Both the position numbers and the translations under genes were made by a program. Positions 45,613 to 56,474 of a stretch of 64,000 bases of DNA are shown here, in pieces. The stretch lies in NCBI GenBank assembly GCA_030180135.1, contig CM058237.1:43545126-43609125 (forward strand). The letters run 5' to 3'. The first letter of the stretch is position 1. Each line of letters begins with the position of its first letter. The notes below the pieces were generated by a model, which saw nothing but the letters and a program-made list of their open reading frames with translations, was not told the origin of the DNA and ran no database searches. Origin of the DNA: Orychophragmus violaceus (taxonomy: Eukaryota > Streptophyta > Magnoliopsida > Brassicales > Brassicaceae).

Positions 45613-46098
45613 TTAAACCACATCATCTTTGCGCATCCCTTCGATTGTCTCCTTTAACTTGGCAATTTCTCTTCGTTTGCTGAAAATCTCCACATTCATG
45701 CCTGCGATTTTGAAGTCTTGCATTTCAATCTTGTACAGCAACTTCTCAAACTCTTGTTCGACACCATGCAACCATGGTTGACGAATATGGATTCCATCGG
45801 CCTACAAAAAAAATCAAAAAATTCGGAGTTACACCAAATACATGGAAAATGGGGTCAATCGTCAAAACACCAAATTCAGAGTTCCATTTACCCTCCATTT
45901 TTCACAAGTAAAGAAGGTACGACCCGGTGTAGTATCCACAGGCGTAACCTTATCGACCTCGCGTACGATATGGCCACCACATGGGCATTCCTTTGGGATG
46001 CCGTATTCCGCATAGGTCACTGCGTCAAGACGATCGGCGTATTCCTTGTTCCTCCTTTCCTCTTCATAGGGATGGAGCATGACATTCTCTGTACTCAT
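45613..46098 (-). CDS. GRF zinc-finger, coiled-coil (vanB-like) protein, 131 aa
   Basis: Two exons on the minus strand, 46098-45892 and 45801-45613, with GT and AG borders. Joined, they give 131 codons ending in TAA. Exon 1 encodes a GRF-type zinc finger around residues 35-65 (GIPKECPCGGHIV, then PGRTFFTCEKWR). In other proteins this fold binds single-stranded nucleic acid; plant genomes contain many such small GRF proteins linked to transposons. Exon 2 encodes a heptad-like helix (EQEFEKLLYKIEMQ, then REIAKLKETIEGM). The gene lies between the transposase and the vanC-like gene, on the transposase strand, the place of a vanB-type gene. It has no visible defect. Whether it is a VANDAL vanB orthologue is inference. 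Confidence 0.7.
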
Positions 46099-46099
46099 T

Positions 46100-46756
46100 T
46101 GAGAGAGAGAAGAGAGAAGAGAGAAGAGAGATGGAGATTCGGGTTAGAGAGAGAGGGAGAAGAACGAAAAATGAGAGAAAAATAGAAAAATAGATAGATA
46201 AGGATTTTCCAAAAAAAGGGGGGGGGGAATTTAATTTTTGGGATTTGGGGGGCGGGAGTTTCAAATTTTTTAGGCGGGAATCAAAGTTTTACCAAGTTTT
46301 CAGTTTTACCAAAAACTGTCAAGTTTTACTTCTGCCAAAATTCAGTTTTAATGGTTATACTCTATCTTTAATAATAAAAAATTGGTTATACTCATAATCT
46401 ATGGATAATTATATGCATTACAAATTAATTCATGCAATTATATTTGAAAATACATATATTATCTGACTTTTTGAAGATTAAGATGATTCACATAGATAAA
46501 CAACTCATAAATGTATATGATATTTGCTTGCTAATAACAAGTCTACAATATTTACCTTAAATTTTAAAAGCGTATATTTTGTTTTAGCAAGAGATATGCT
46601 ATATAGTTTGTATTTTAGTTTGATTGTTATATTTAACATTATTATAAAAATTGAATTTCACAAAGAATTATAGTTCTACAAATCTTGGTTTTACCAAGTT
46701 TCCCAAAGTTACACAACAAATGATAACATATGTAAATTGAAGAAATAAAAATACAA
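46100..46756. other. Spacer between the GRF gene and the transposase gene
   Basis: 46100-46260 is GA-rich (the upstream region of the GRF gene). 46288-46325 and 46690-46703 carry more TTTTACCAAG units, followed by AT-rich DNA. No other gene seen. Confidence 0.55.
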
Positions 46757-49223
46757 CTAAATTTCTTCTTGGTTCACATCAGCTTGGCTCTCATTACTGC
46801 AATTAAACCAACTCTCTAAATTCTTTCTTGCCTTTCTCTTGCTCCTTCTCCGTCCGTGCTCCCCAACTGACGGATATCTTGTTTCTTGGACTCTTCCCTT
46901 TCTTTTCACATAGTTTGGAGGAAAAGCGTACAACTTTTCTATCTCTTCCGGAATAATCCACTCAGACATATGCGGAACTGGAAAAATTGTCCTCGTATAA
47001 GTCAATGCCCATAATTCTATCATGTAGTAACGCGAACACAGACCATACAAATCCTTCAATTTCGTTGGCCTAATGTCTTGCTTCAAGAATTTAGTGGTAG
47101 CAGATATTGCGTGTACACATGGGTACCTGTCAATATCAAAGAGTCTGCAGCTGCATTTGTTATGTCTCAAATCCACCACATAAGTAATGCCGTCATCTCC
47201 AACAACACCGTATTGAAGCTCGAATGCATTAAGCTCAAATGTCGTGAGTTTGGCCGCTTTCACAATTCTAGCGTGCAACACAAGTTCCACTTCCGGCACC
47301 AAATTTCGTGCGCTCGATCCAGAAACGGAATCTTTCCTATGACTGTTAAACCACTCTGCAAATTTTCCAATAAGTGCATCGATCATAGGCAGTAGATGAT
47401 ACCTTCTGGCCTTCTTAAAAACTGCATTCATAGACTCCACACAATTAGATGTGTCTATGTTGTACCTTGCACCGGGAGAATAACACCTTGCCCATTTCTT
47501 CTCTTCTACGCTTTTGTCAAGATATTGAGCTGCTTGAGGATATCTGTTCCTAAAATCGCCATATTGTCTTAGGAAATCAGCCTCAGAGTATATCCGAGCA
47601 ATTTCCCTAAATTTTTTTTCCAACTTATTCTTTGTTCTCGTAGGAAACTGCTCCTCTCACATTCTGGGACAGGTGGTAGATGCAATAACCATGATCCGAG
47701 AGAGGGTACACTAGACCTATTGCCTTGATGAGACTTGCATTTCTGTCGCTAATAAAAACTAACTCACGACTATCCGGTATTACGGTTTTCAGCGTATTGA
47801 AGAACCACATCCAACTTTCTTCCTTTTCACCATCAACTAGAGCAAAAGCAATGGGATAGTGGTGATGATTCGGATCCTGCGCTGTGGCGAATATTAAACA
47901 ACCTCCATATACATTCTTAATGAAAGTTGTGTCAACGATGAGCACTTTCCTCATGGCTACAAACCCTTCGATGGAAGCTCTCAAAGCCACAAATAGATAC
48001 CTGAACCTTCTTTGTTCATCCAACACCAAATCGGTTTTTGTTCCATGATTCACCTTCTCCAACATATGAAAATAAGAAGGCAACATCTTGAAACCATCAA
48101 CTGGACTACCACGGATATCAGAAACATCAAGGTTTTTCCCTCTAAAAGCCGTAGAATACGACACTTCCACACCGGCTCTTCTTTGGACAAGCTGCACAAT
48201 AGTTTTAGGACATGGAGTATCGAAGTTACCGGGATAGTCCTCGTTTAAGACGCTTGCAACTAACCGTGGTGTACCTTTCCTCTTGTTGCTTATACCACTA
48301 GTACTTGTCCGAGAGCATGAATGCATATTCGTGTATGTTCTAACTGAGAACATGGTTGAATTCTTAATCTTTGCAGCTCTCAACTGCCATTTACAACCTT
48401 GCTTCGCTTCACGGCATTTCACCACGTATCGACTCTTATCTGAATTGCCTATTAAGATCCCATAGCAGTTCAGATTTGCGGCTTTATCAACCAAATACTG
48501 CACATCTTCTTTACATTTAAATTCTTGACCTATTTCAAAACCCAAGCCATCTTCCCATTCATCTAAACGCCTTGTCTCTTCCACAACCAAGGGAAGCTCA
48601 ACTGATTCAACCATATCCAAATCATGCATATTATCATGTTGTACAATATCACCATCGCCAATAGCAACATTCTCCAACGGCTCAATCAGCTCAGTTGGTT
48701 CAATAGGCTCAATAGGCTCAATAGGTTGTTCTGTTGATTCCTCGCCAGTAACATGAGTAGCATCACCAGCATTGATTACCCCAATATTATCCCGGGCACT
48801 AGAAATAAGCTCACCATAACTCCCACCATCTCGTTTCCTCCTCTCTACTCTTGAAAGTTGCTCGGTAATCGGAAATATTTCCAAATCTGTGACAACCTCT
48901 ACATGCAAAACACTTCTTCGTTGCTCTTTATCCAAAGAGGTTAGATACACGTAAACATCCTCGTCATCAAAAATATACGACTGCCTTTGAGGTTTCACTA
49001 CCAATGGAATATAACTCAAATTCAGCCTCTTTGTAGAATCATCTATTGAAATCTTTCTGCGTATCCTATCCACTAGCAACGAATACGTTATCTCCTCCAT
49101 AGATGATGTCTTAAACGATATACCATACAACCGAGCTTCTCTAGGAATCCATTCATAGTCATCTCCGATCTTTGAATAATGTCCTTCATAATCAAAATGT
49201 ATGTTTATGAAAGAAGAACCCAT
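46757..49223 (-). pseudogene. mudrA-type (vanA-like) MULE transposase with one frameshift
   Basis: Two abutting frames, 49223-47625 (532 codons) and 47623-46757, form one protein. The N-terminal part has a repeated PIEP stretch near residue 170 and a MuDR-type DNA-binding domain near 220-300 (EFKCKEDVQYLVDKAANLN, then CREAKQGCKWQLRA). The catalytic core has Asp near 430 (VDTTFIKNVYGG), Asp near 493 (FISDRNASLIKAI) and Glu in the second frame (NCVESMNAVFKKAR). A SWIM zinc finger (CSCRLFDIDRYPCVHAI) lies near its residue 165. The frames meet in an A-rich stretch at about 47625-47640, where a change of one inserted or two deleted bases explains the TAA. A basic tail (RRRSKRKARK) could direct it to the nucleus. 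Everything else is intact, so loss is recent or a sequencing error is possible. A 5' UTR intron (49230-49748) precedes the ATG. Confidence 0.85.
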
Positions 49224-49229
49224 CCTCTT

Positions 49230-49748
49230 CTGAAAATGACATAAAAATATGCATTAGCACTCAAATTTCAATAGTAATACCACAATAGTTTTACCAAGTT
49301 GTACCAGTTCTGCCAGAGTAGTTTTACCAAGTTTTACCAAGTGTTACCAAGTTTTACCAAGTTTTACCAATTCTACCACAATAATTTTACCAAGTTGTAC
49401 CAGTTCCACCACAGTAGTTTTACTAAGTTGTACTAAGTTTTACCAGTTCAACCACAATAGTTTTACCAAGTTGTACCGATTTTTACTAATCTATTATTAC
49501 CAAGTTTTACTAAGTTGAACAACTTTATCAGACCCAAAATATCTCCAAATTACCAATACAATAATAGGATGCAGTACGATTAAACCACAAATTTCGATTA
49601 ATTATCGATTAAGTTGTCTAATTCACCAAAAAAACACGGATACAAACACAATGTTCTTAATCCAGAAATTAAAATCGACCTCCAATCGAGCTCAAACAAA
49701 AAAGAGAAAAAATAAAGAAACAAACGACAAGAAAAGGGAGGAACTTAC
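49230..49748 (-). other. Predicted 5' UTR intron of the transposase gene
   Basis: On the minus strand a donor CAG|GTAAGTTCC at 49748 and an acceptor TTTTCAG|AAGAGG at 49230 place an intron just before the ATG at 49221-49223. It contains the repeat array. Confidence 0.55.
49276..49530 (-). repeat. AACTTGGTAA repeats in the 5' UTR intron of the transposase gene
   Basis: On the minus strand (sense to the transposase) about fifteen AACTTGGTAA/AACTTAGTAA/ACTGGTA-like units occur, several tandem at 10-12 bp. They are in the same orientation relative to transcription as the array in intron 1 of the vanC-like gene at the opposite end of the element. Confidence 0.8.
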
Positions 49749-50026
49749 CTGGGATGATCAGAATCCCGAATAGAAGTGGTTGGGATGGTAGAATTGGGAT
49801 AGATTTGAGGAAATCGAATTCAAAATAGCTGCAAAACCCAGCTGAAAATCGACCAAATCGAACAGGAGAGAGAGAGTGTGACCGAGCGTGGTTGAGATGG
49901 AAGAGGAGAGAGAAACTCTTCTCTGATTGGTTGATTATTTGGTTTATTTTAGATTTTTTTAATTGATTTATTAAGGGTAGAATATGGATAACATTAAAAT
50001 AAAAGAATAGGGGACTATGATAGATT

Positions 50027-50083
50027 AGGCAAGAGTATGTGGGAAATTAACTTTAAGTCAAAGATCTTTTAAGAATTTGACCC
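50027..50083 (-). repeat. Right terminal inverted repeat of the MULE
   Basis: Partner of 36549-36605. Its outer end abuts the second TTCGTTTTG. Confidence 0.75.
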
Positions 50084-50092
50084 TTCGTTTTG

Positions 50093-50275
50093 GGTCGCCT
50101 TTTTAACCCTTTTTCAGTCTTGATTAATAATGCTTTTCCATATTCCAAAACAACTTTTTGAAATAACACAAATTGAAGAAATCGATTCGCCTTCTCCTTC
50201 TTCGTCATCGTCACTCCCTCTGATTTTCTTTCTCTGCTTCTCCGCCTTTCTTGTCCATTTCTCTCTCTCTTTCCA
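50093..50275 (+). promoter_or_regulatory. Truncated promoter/5' UTR region of the MORC gene
   Basis: Only about 183 bp separate the MULE target duplication from the MORC ATG. The proximal part is CT-rich, like many plant 5' UTRs. The displaced upstream part now lies left of the MULE, at about 36439-36539, and includes CGACCCAAAACGG. Joining the two sides restores one continuous upstream region. Confidence 0.65.
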
Positions 50276-53200
50276 ATGGATATTCGCGTAAAGCAAGAAA
50301 ATCTACCAACTTCCACTACCCCGGCTTGGAAACCCGCCGGGAACAGAAACAAAACCTCCGTAATCGATATCTGCAGCAGCAATGAAGACGACGGCTCCGA
50401 TTTTAAGGGAAACCCTGACGAACTCGCTGATGTCGAAAGCGCAGACCGAACCGGTGATTTTACTCCCGATGTTTCTAGAACCTTCTCCGCCGTCGGCGAT
50501 AAGAGAGCGCGAAGTGATACTAAAGATACTCCCTCGAAGAGGCTAGCGGTTATGATTCCGGATGAAGAGGAAGGGTTCGGGCAATCGATTCCATCAACGG
50601 GACAAGCGATGGTGGCTCTTCCGGCGACGCCATGCAACGTCGTGCCGCCTGCTTCTTCGTCACCGTCTTGCAAGCAATTCTGGAAAGCTGGGGATTACGA
50701 AGGAACCTCTGGTGGTGATTGGGAAGTTTCTGCAGGTGGTTTCAATAGCAAACTTGCTTTTTGATTTGTTTATATGCTTCTCTATTGTCTGGATAAGCTT
50801 CTGGGAATGTTAATGGGATTGGGAACACAAACCCTAATGGTTTCAGGTGGATTTGATCATGTAAGAGTCCATCCCAAGTTCTTGCATTCTAACGCAACAA
50901 GTCACAAATGGGCTCTTGGAGGTACTTTTTGTGAATGAAGCTTTAGTTTAACAATGTTTTATGAGATCCAAGTGGTTGGATTAATAATGCTTTTTTTGTT
51001 TTTTTGCATATTTTTATCTGTTGCAGCTTTTGCTGAGCTTTTGGACAATGCTCTAGATGAGGTGGGATGTTTTGTTTCTTTTTTTAGATTCCAGTTGTTT
51101 AAAAGTGCATTTGTATTCCTGTTTGGTAGTGATGGTTTTTCTCATCTTTTGATCATCAGGTTCACAGTGGAGCTACGTTTGTTAATGTAAACGTGCTCAA
51201 CAATAGGAAAGATGGAAGCAGGATGGTCTTGATTGAAGGTATAAAAGTTGATGTAGTACTTTCTCTATCGAATATATATTTTTTTTATTCTGTTGTATCA
51301 AGTTTTGACGATGTTGCATCCTTATGTTTAAAATGCAGACAATGGGGGTGGGATGAATCCTGAGAAGATGCGACACTGCATGTCTCTCGGATACTCTGCG
51401 AAGAGCAAACTTGCAAACACCATTGGACAGTGTAAGGACTCTTCTTCCTGCAAGATATATATCAAATGTTTACATCAAGACGACGCTTAATTCATATACT
51501 TTTTGTAGATGGCAATGGATTCAAGACTAGTACAATGAGACTCGGAGCTGATGTTATTGTATTCTCACGTTTCCGTGGAAACGATGGAGATAGGTTCATT
51601 ATCTAATACCACTCTGTCATTCCTTTCAGCGATCTTGCCTTTAATGATTTTGATGGATTATATCTTATCTATAAAAAACTATCAGCAACAGCTAAATTTG
51701 TATTTTTCTGATCACATTCTGTTTACTTGATGTTGGTTTTAGCTTTACACAGACCATTGGGCTCCTATCATATACATTCCTGAAGAGCACAGGAAAAGAG
51801 GACATTGTTGTACCCATGGTAATCTACCTTGATTTAACTTTACGGCATTGCTAGTGGAAACGCTGTTGTTTGCTCGTTAGTTGGCTATTAAGACTATGCT
51901 GGTATGAAATAGCCATCTCGACAGTTGATAATCTGGAATGGTTTTTAGCATGTGATACAGTTGTAACTTGTAAGCATTAATTGAATTATGTAGACAATGT
52001 TTCTGACCATCTCTTGCTTGAATCTACTGTTTGAAGGAAATGTTACAACTTTCTTATAGTTAGGCATCAAACTCCTTGAACAGTTGAACCTATGTCTGCT
52101 TTAGAGTTAACTGTTCGTCCACATTTCTCTCATTCAATTGAAATAGCTTCATATACAGAACACATGCTTTTTGAGCTTAGCAAGCTATTGTGGCCAATTT
52201 TTCTCATCTAATCTTCTGATGGTGATTAAAATGAAAGCTTGACTACGAAAGAAGCGGTTCAGAATGGAGTCCAATATTAAGGTCTTCAGTTAGTGATTGG
52301 AATAAGAACGTGGAAACGGTAGTTCAATGGTCCCCATTCTCTTCTGAAGACGATCTTCTTTGCCAGGTAAAATTCGTTCCTTTGTTCCAGGATAGCATTA
52401 TTACATAGGAGAAGCGATGAAAAATGGAGTTGGCTGTAGTGATGCTCTCGGTAGCTATGTTTTATTTGGGTTGTGTTCTCTATCAATCTTTTGATGTGGG
52501 TTCTCAAACACTACTACCTTTTTACTAATATTTTGAGAATATTCCACTAATCTATTGCTCTTGCTGTTTTAGTTTAATCTAATGAAGGATCATGGCACAA
52601 GGATAATTATATATAACCTCTGGGAAGATGACCAAGGACTGCTAGAACTTGATTTTGACACTGATCCGCATGTATGGGTTTTTACTGTTGATTATGATCT
52701 GCAACGATGCAAAAGCTTCTGTATTCATATAATTGACACACGGTTTGTTGCAGGATATCCAACTGAGAGGAGTCAATCGGGATGAGAAAAGTATCAGTAT
52801 GGCTACGGAATTCCCAAACTCTAGACACTTCCTGACATACAAACATTCACTCAGGGTATGTTTATTTTTCAAGTTAGTTTGGTTTAGTCTCCTGCTTCTT
52901 TCTCTGAGATGGTTCTTAAAAGAATGAAACAGAGGGATTCAATGGGGTTTAAAAGCTTGATCCTGGTTAAAAGTTGTGTGATGTTTTTATTTTGTTTTAC
53001 GAAACTCATTTGTTATCTTTTGGCTTATCTCCAGAGTTATGTATCTATTCTGTACCTAAGAGTTCCACATGACTTCCGTATCATTCTCCGAGGAAGAGAT
53101 GTTGAGCATCACAACATAGTGAATGACATGATGCATACAGACCAAATTACTTATCGTCCAAAAGATGGTCCCGATGGCTTATCCAATTTCTCAAATGTAT

Positions 53201-54961
53201 GTTTTTGATAACTTAGTTATACTCAAGACTTCTGGTAATTTTAATTAAAGAACTTGCGCAGCTTCTAGATATAACTAATACTTGGTTGTGTGTGCAATAT
53301 TTTTTAACAGATGTCTGCTGTTGTGACTATTGGCTTTGTTAAGGATGCAAAACATCATATTGATGTTCAAGGCTTCAATGTTTACCACAAGAATCGCCTT
53401 ATTAAGGTTTATGTTTCTTTTGGCTTATATCGCCTTTGTTCCTGTGGGGCCTTCCCTTACTAAACGCTATCCCACTTGTTTTGTCAGCCATTCTGGAGAT
53501 TATGGAATGCAGCAGGAAGTGGTGGTCGTGGGGTCATAGGTGTCGTTTTTTTTTAACTGGAAGGTCTATAACATATGATTAATGTGAAGTCTAATGTTTA
53601 GTTTATTCTGTTACTAAAGGTGTCCTGGAAGCTAATTTCGTTGAGCCTGCTCATGATAAGCAAGGTTTTGAGCGTACAACAGTTTTGTCTAGACTTGAGA
53701 CACGTCTAATTCAAATGCAGAAGAATTATTGGTCTGTTGCCCTTCTCTTGCTTTTAGAACTCACGGCTTCGGATGATTCATTGAAATTTTTGCGCTTATG
53801 TTTTTAATCAGGAGAACTAAGTGTCACAAAATTGGATATGCTTCACAACAAGGCAAAAAGTCCGTAAAGGATTCTGAAGACAGAGGTACGATATCTTTTA
53901 CTGGTTTTATCATCGGAGTTAAACTTGTGCTAAACAATCTCTTGGAAATGTAGAATCATCACCAGAATATGATCCTGAAGGATCTGTCTCAACTAGGAAA
54001 AGAACTGCTGCTTCGAACTTTAAAACTCCAGCTGCCGCTTCGAGGTTTAAAGCTACAAGTGCTGCTTCTAGGGTTAAAGAAAAATTCGACTCAAGATCAA
54101 ATGTGAATCGAGGAGGAAAAGGAACTGTTAAGGATTCTACAGTGAAAGGTGGTAGACATGGAAATACGTCTTCCAAGTCGAACGAGCGAGCAAAGCCTCT
54201 AGGAACTGGTGCTGTAGAGGTTATCAACAGTGATGATGATGACTCTGATTATGATTCGTCTACTGAAAAAATTGTTACTGAACTTCCCGAGAAGGTCCAT
54301 GCTCTTTTTTTTTTTTTTTTAACCTTTTCCGGTAAATAGGAATGAGAACTTGAACCTTTTTGTACTTCTTCTAGCAGAGTTCCGAAGTTCCCAAGCCTCG
54401 TTCTGGTTCACGTACCCCCCTCAGTCAATTGGAACAAGAGAATGAAGAGTTGAAAGAAAGGTTTGTTACCTTACGTACCATTTAAATTTGCCTCATGCTC
54501 ATGTTTTTTTTATTTTTCTCAGGCTGGGTAAGAAAGAAGATGTTTCTGTGTTATTGCAAGACGAGCTGCGGCGTGAGAAAGAGCTACGGAAGAAACTCGA
54601 AGCGGAGGTATAAAATTATAATCTCTAACATTTATAGTGTCTGCTTGCAAACCTATAAGCAACACTCACCAATGGATTGCTCTTGTTATTGTAGGTTCAA
54701 AGAGCAAAGGATGACTTGGAAGAAATGAAGAAAGAGCAAGAGAGTTTGATCGACATATTCGCAGAGGATAGAGACAGACGCGACAAGGAGGAAGAAGATC
54801 TCAGAAATAAGCTAGAGGTTCTTCTTATCTGTTCGACACTTCCTTTCTCTAAATATTCTCTCAGATTCGTGAAATGAAAATTAGTTAAAACTTTGTGGTT
54901 GCAGGAGGCGTCAAACACGATCCAAATGTTGTTAGATGAAAAATCCCGAGGGAGACGTTAG
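50276..54961 (+). CDS. MORC: MORC-family GHKL ATPase, 805 aa, 20 exons
   Basis: MORC proteins are ATP-dependent chromatin compactors that work with RNA-directed DNA methylation to silence transposons in the nucleus. Exons: 50276-50735, 50847-50921, 51027-51061, 51160-51238, 51339-51431, 51509-51593, 51743-51818, 52238-52366, 52573-52671, 52754-52855, 53035-53196, 53311-53406, 53488-53539, 53620-53731, 53812-53885, 53954-54294, 54378-54460, 54523-54607, 54695-54817, 54905-54961. All introns are GT-AG, and the sum, 2418 nt, is a whole number of codons. Residues 1-130 are an acidic, low-complexity start. Conserved CKQFWKAGDYE and DHVRVHPKFLHSNATSHKWA follow. GHKL motifs are ELLDN (near 183, the Mg/ATP Asn), DNGGGM (near 218) and GQYGNGFKTS (near 247). 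Residues 690-800 form a coiled coil. The length and coiled coil fit the MORC4/MORC7 clade, not MORC1/2/6. A MULE occupies its promoter. Confidence 0.92.
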
Positions 54962-55467
54962 AGCTCGAAAGGATGTAGCTGCGTTGAGGATTAGTATTGA
55001 CTCGTTAGGGTATTTTTTTGGTGCTGGCACAGTGTTGTCTCGGACCCAACCACACCGGAGTTTGTAGAGAAGGAGGATATTGTGGAGTGAGGTCTTTTAC
55101 TCTTTAGTATTGAAACAATTAGATTCCGACACGCACTCGCAAACATCGGTTCTTGCAGGCAATATAACTCTAGTATCACCGAATGAACTTTTACAAATTG
55201 TCTTACATTACCATATAGATCTAAGATCATGTGATCTATTAAAAAACAAAAAACAGAGTGAATTGAAACTTGAACTGAAACAACAAGCTGAAATTCCACC
55301 ATTGCTTATCACTCCAAATCGGATACAAGTCTTAAACTGAAAATAGACAGTAAAACTCATAAACTAATATTTTATAAATTAATAATTATCACACAAAAAT
55401 ATAATTCTTTAGTTCCGAGTGTAACCAATATAAAAATTAACAAAAACTTGATAAAATAATTAAATAT
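54962..55467 (+). other. MORC 3' UTR and spacer
   Basis: No gene seen. The first part is probably MORC 3' UTR. AATTAAATAT at 55458-55467 is the left duplication of the next retroposon. Confidence 0.5.
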
Positions 55468-56259
55468 ATCGAATCTTTCTCTCTCTTCGGTGATTTCATC
55501 TGGATCTTTCTCTCTCTTCTTAGAGAGAGAAATTTTCTCTCGGTTGGATTTTTTTTGCTTTCTCTTCTTCACAGATCCTTAACTTTCAGAAGAAGAAGAT
55601 TCGAGTTTCCAATCTTAGCGGTTGTTTTTTGTTTGTTTATATCGGTGTTTAATACTTCGGAACTTCGTTTCCGATTTTGTTTCTTCCGATTATATATCAA
55701 ATCGCTTTTAACGATCGATCTTTCCTCTTCTGTTTTTATTCTCGCTTGTTCGCCGTTGATTCCTTGAGCATTGTCAAAAGTCTCTATTGTTGAGAAGTAA
55801 TATCTTCTTTGCTTCCACTTCTCCTTCTCTTGGAGCTTTGTTTGTGGGTTATGGTGTGGATCAGTTTATTGGGTCTCTCGCCGGTGAGGAACTTTCTCGG
55901 GGATGGTGATTTTTGATGCAGTTTCAAGGCGATTTCCTACTTTATCCGGTTGTTTCAGGTGAGCTTTCTTAGGATGGGAAGGTCGGCAAATGGTTTTCGG
56001 ACATAAGCGAATTTCAGAGAAGCTAGTGTCTTCAATTGGGGTTCGATACGGAGGAGATCGGTACCGGAGCGTCGCCGGCGATTCTTTTCCACAGTAATCC
56101 TGCATGCATCCCACGTGTCCATTATTGTGTCATTTCATCTTTATCTTTTAATTTGGGCTTGTGGATGGGCTTCAATTGTATTCTAGGATTTTCGTCCAAA
56201 TCTGTTTGTATCATGTGTGCCCTTCTAATGAAATCAAAGGGTTTAGTGTTAAAAAAAAT
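55468..56259 (+). mobile_element. Poly(A) retroposon, non-coding
   Basis: CT-rich, 5'-UTR-like start, no long frame, and an A-rich tail at 56251-56259. It is flanked by AATTAAATAT (55458-55467) and AACTAAATAT (56260-56269), a 10-bp target duplication with one mismatch. It resembles the retroposon at 34754 in style, but I saw no clear sequence identity. A Sadhu-like element is one candidate. Confidence 0.5.
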
Positions 56260-56269
56260 AACTAAATAT

Positions 56270-56474
56270 TATTTCTTTTTAAAATCTCTATATCAATATA
56301 TGGTTTTAATAATAACATAATTGAATAATTATAAATTGTGTATACATACATACGATAATTTAGTAAAATATGATTGTAATATTGTTTGTCTTTTTCTAAA
56401 AGCTAAAATCTAGTTAAAACTCATTACTAATTTTTCTTATTATATTAACAATTTCTCGTGTTGTTTTCTCAATT
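56270..56474. other. AT-rich spacer at the truncated end of the gypsy gag
   Basis: No domain seen. The gypsy element ends abruptly here, with no LTR found on this side. Confidence 0.5.

Larger units (their letters stand above)
36549..50083. mobile_element. VANDAL-like Mutator-type DNA transposon (MULE)
   Basis: A 9-bp target duplication TTCGTTTTG lies at 36540-36548 and 50084-50092, the length produced by Mutator transposases. Imperfect terminal inverted repeats start GGATCAAATTC (left) and GGGTCAAATTC (right, complement). They align over about 60 bp, including AGTATATGGGA/AGTATGTGGGA and AGTCAAAGA. The element carries a DUF1985-type gene, a GRF zinc-finger gene and a mudrA-type transposase, and is interrupted by copia element B. 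Without that insertion it is about 7.65 kb. Gene content resembles VANDAL elements (vanA, vanB, vanC). The naming is inference. Confidence 0.85.

Noticed and set aside
36480..50099. 13-bp inverted match GCGACCCAAAACG / CGTTTTGGGTCGC taken as MULE termini
   Set aside because: The right copy includes the TTCGTTTTG target duplication and MORC promoter bases; the true TIRs start inside it (GGRTCAAATTC) and fit the 9-bp duplication exactly.
54991..55302. 103-aa minus-strand frame after the MORC gene
   Set aside because: No domain, no splice or start support; lies in MORC 3' UTR/spacer.
56036..56320. 94-aa frame at the retroposon end
   Set aside because: Crosses the poly(A) tail and the target duplication of the retroposon, so it cannot be a native gene.
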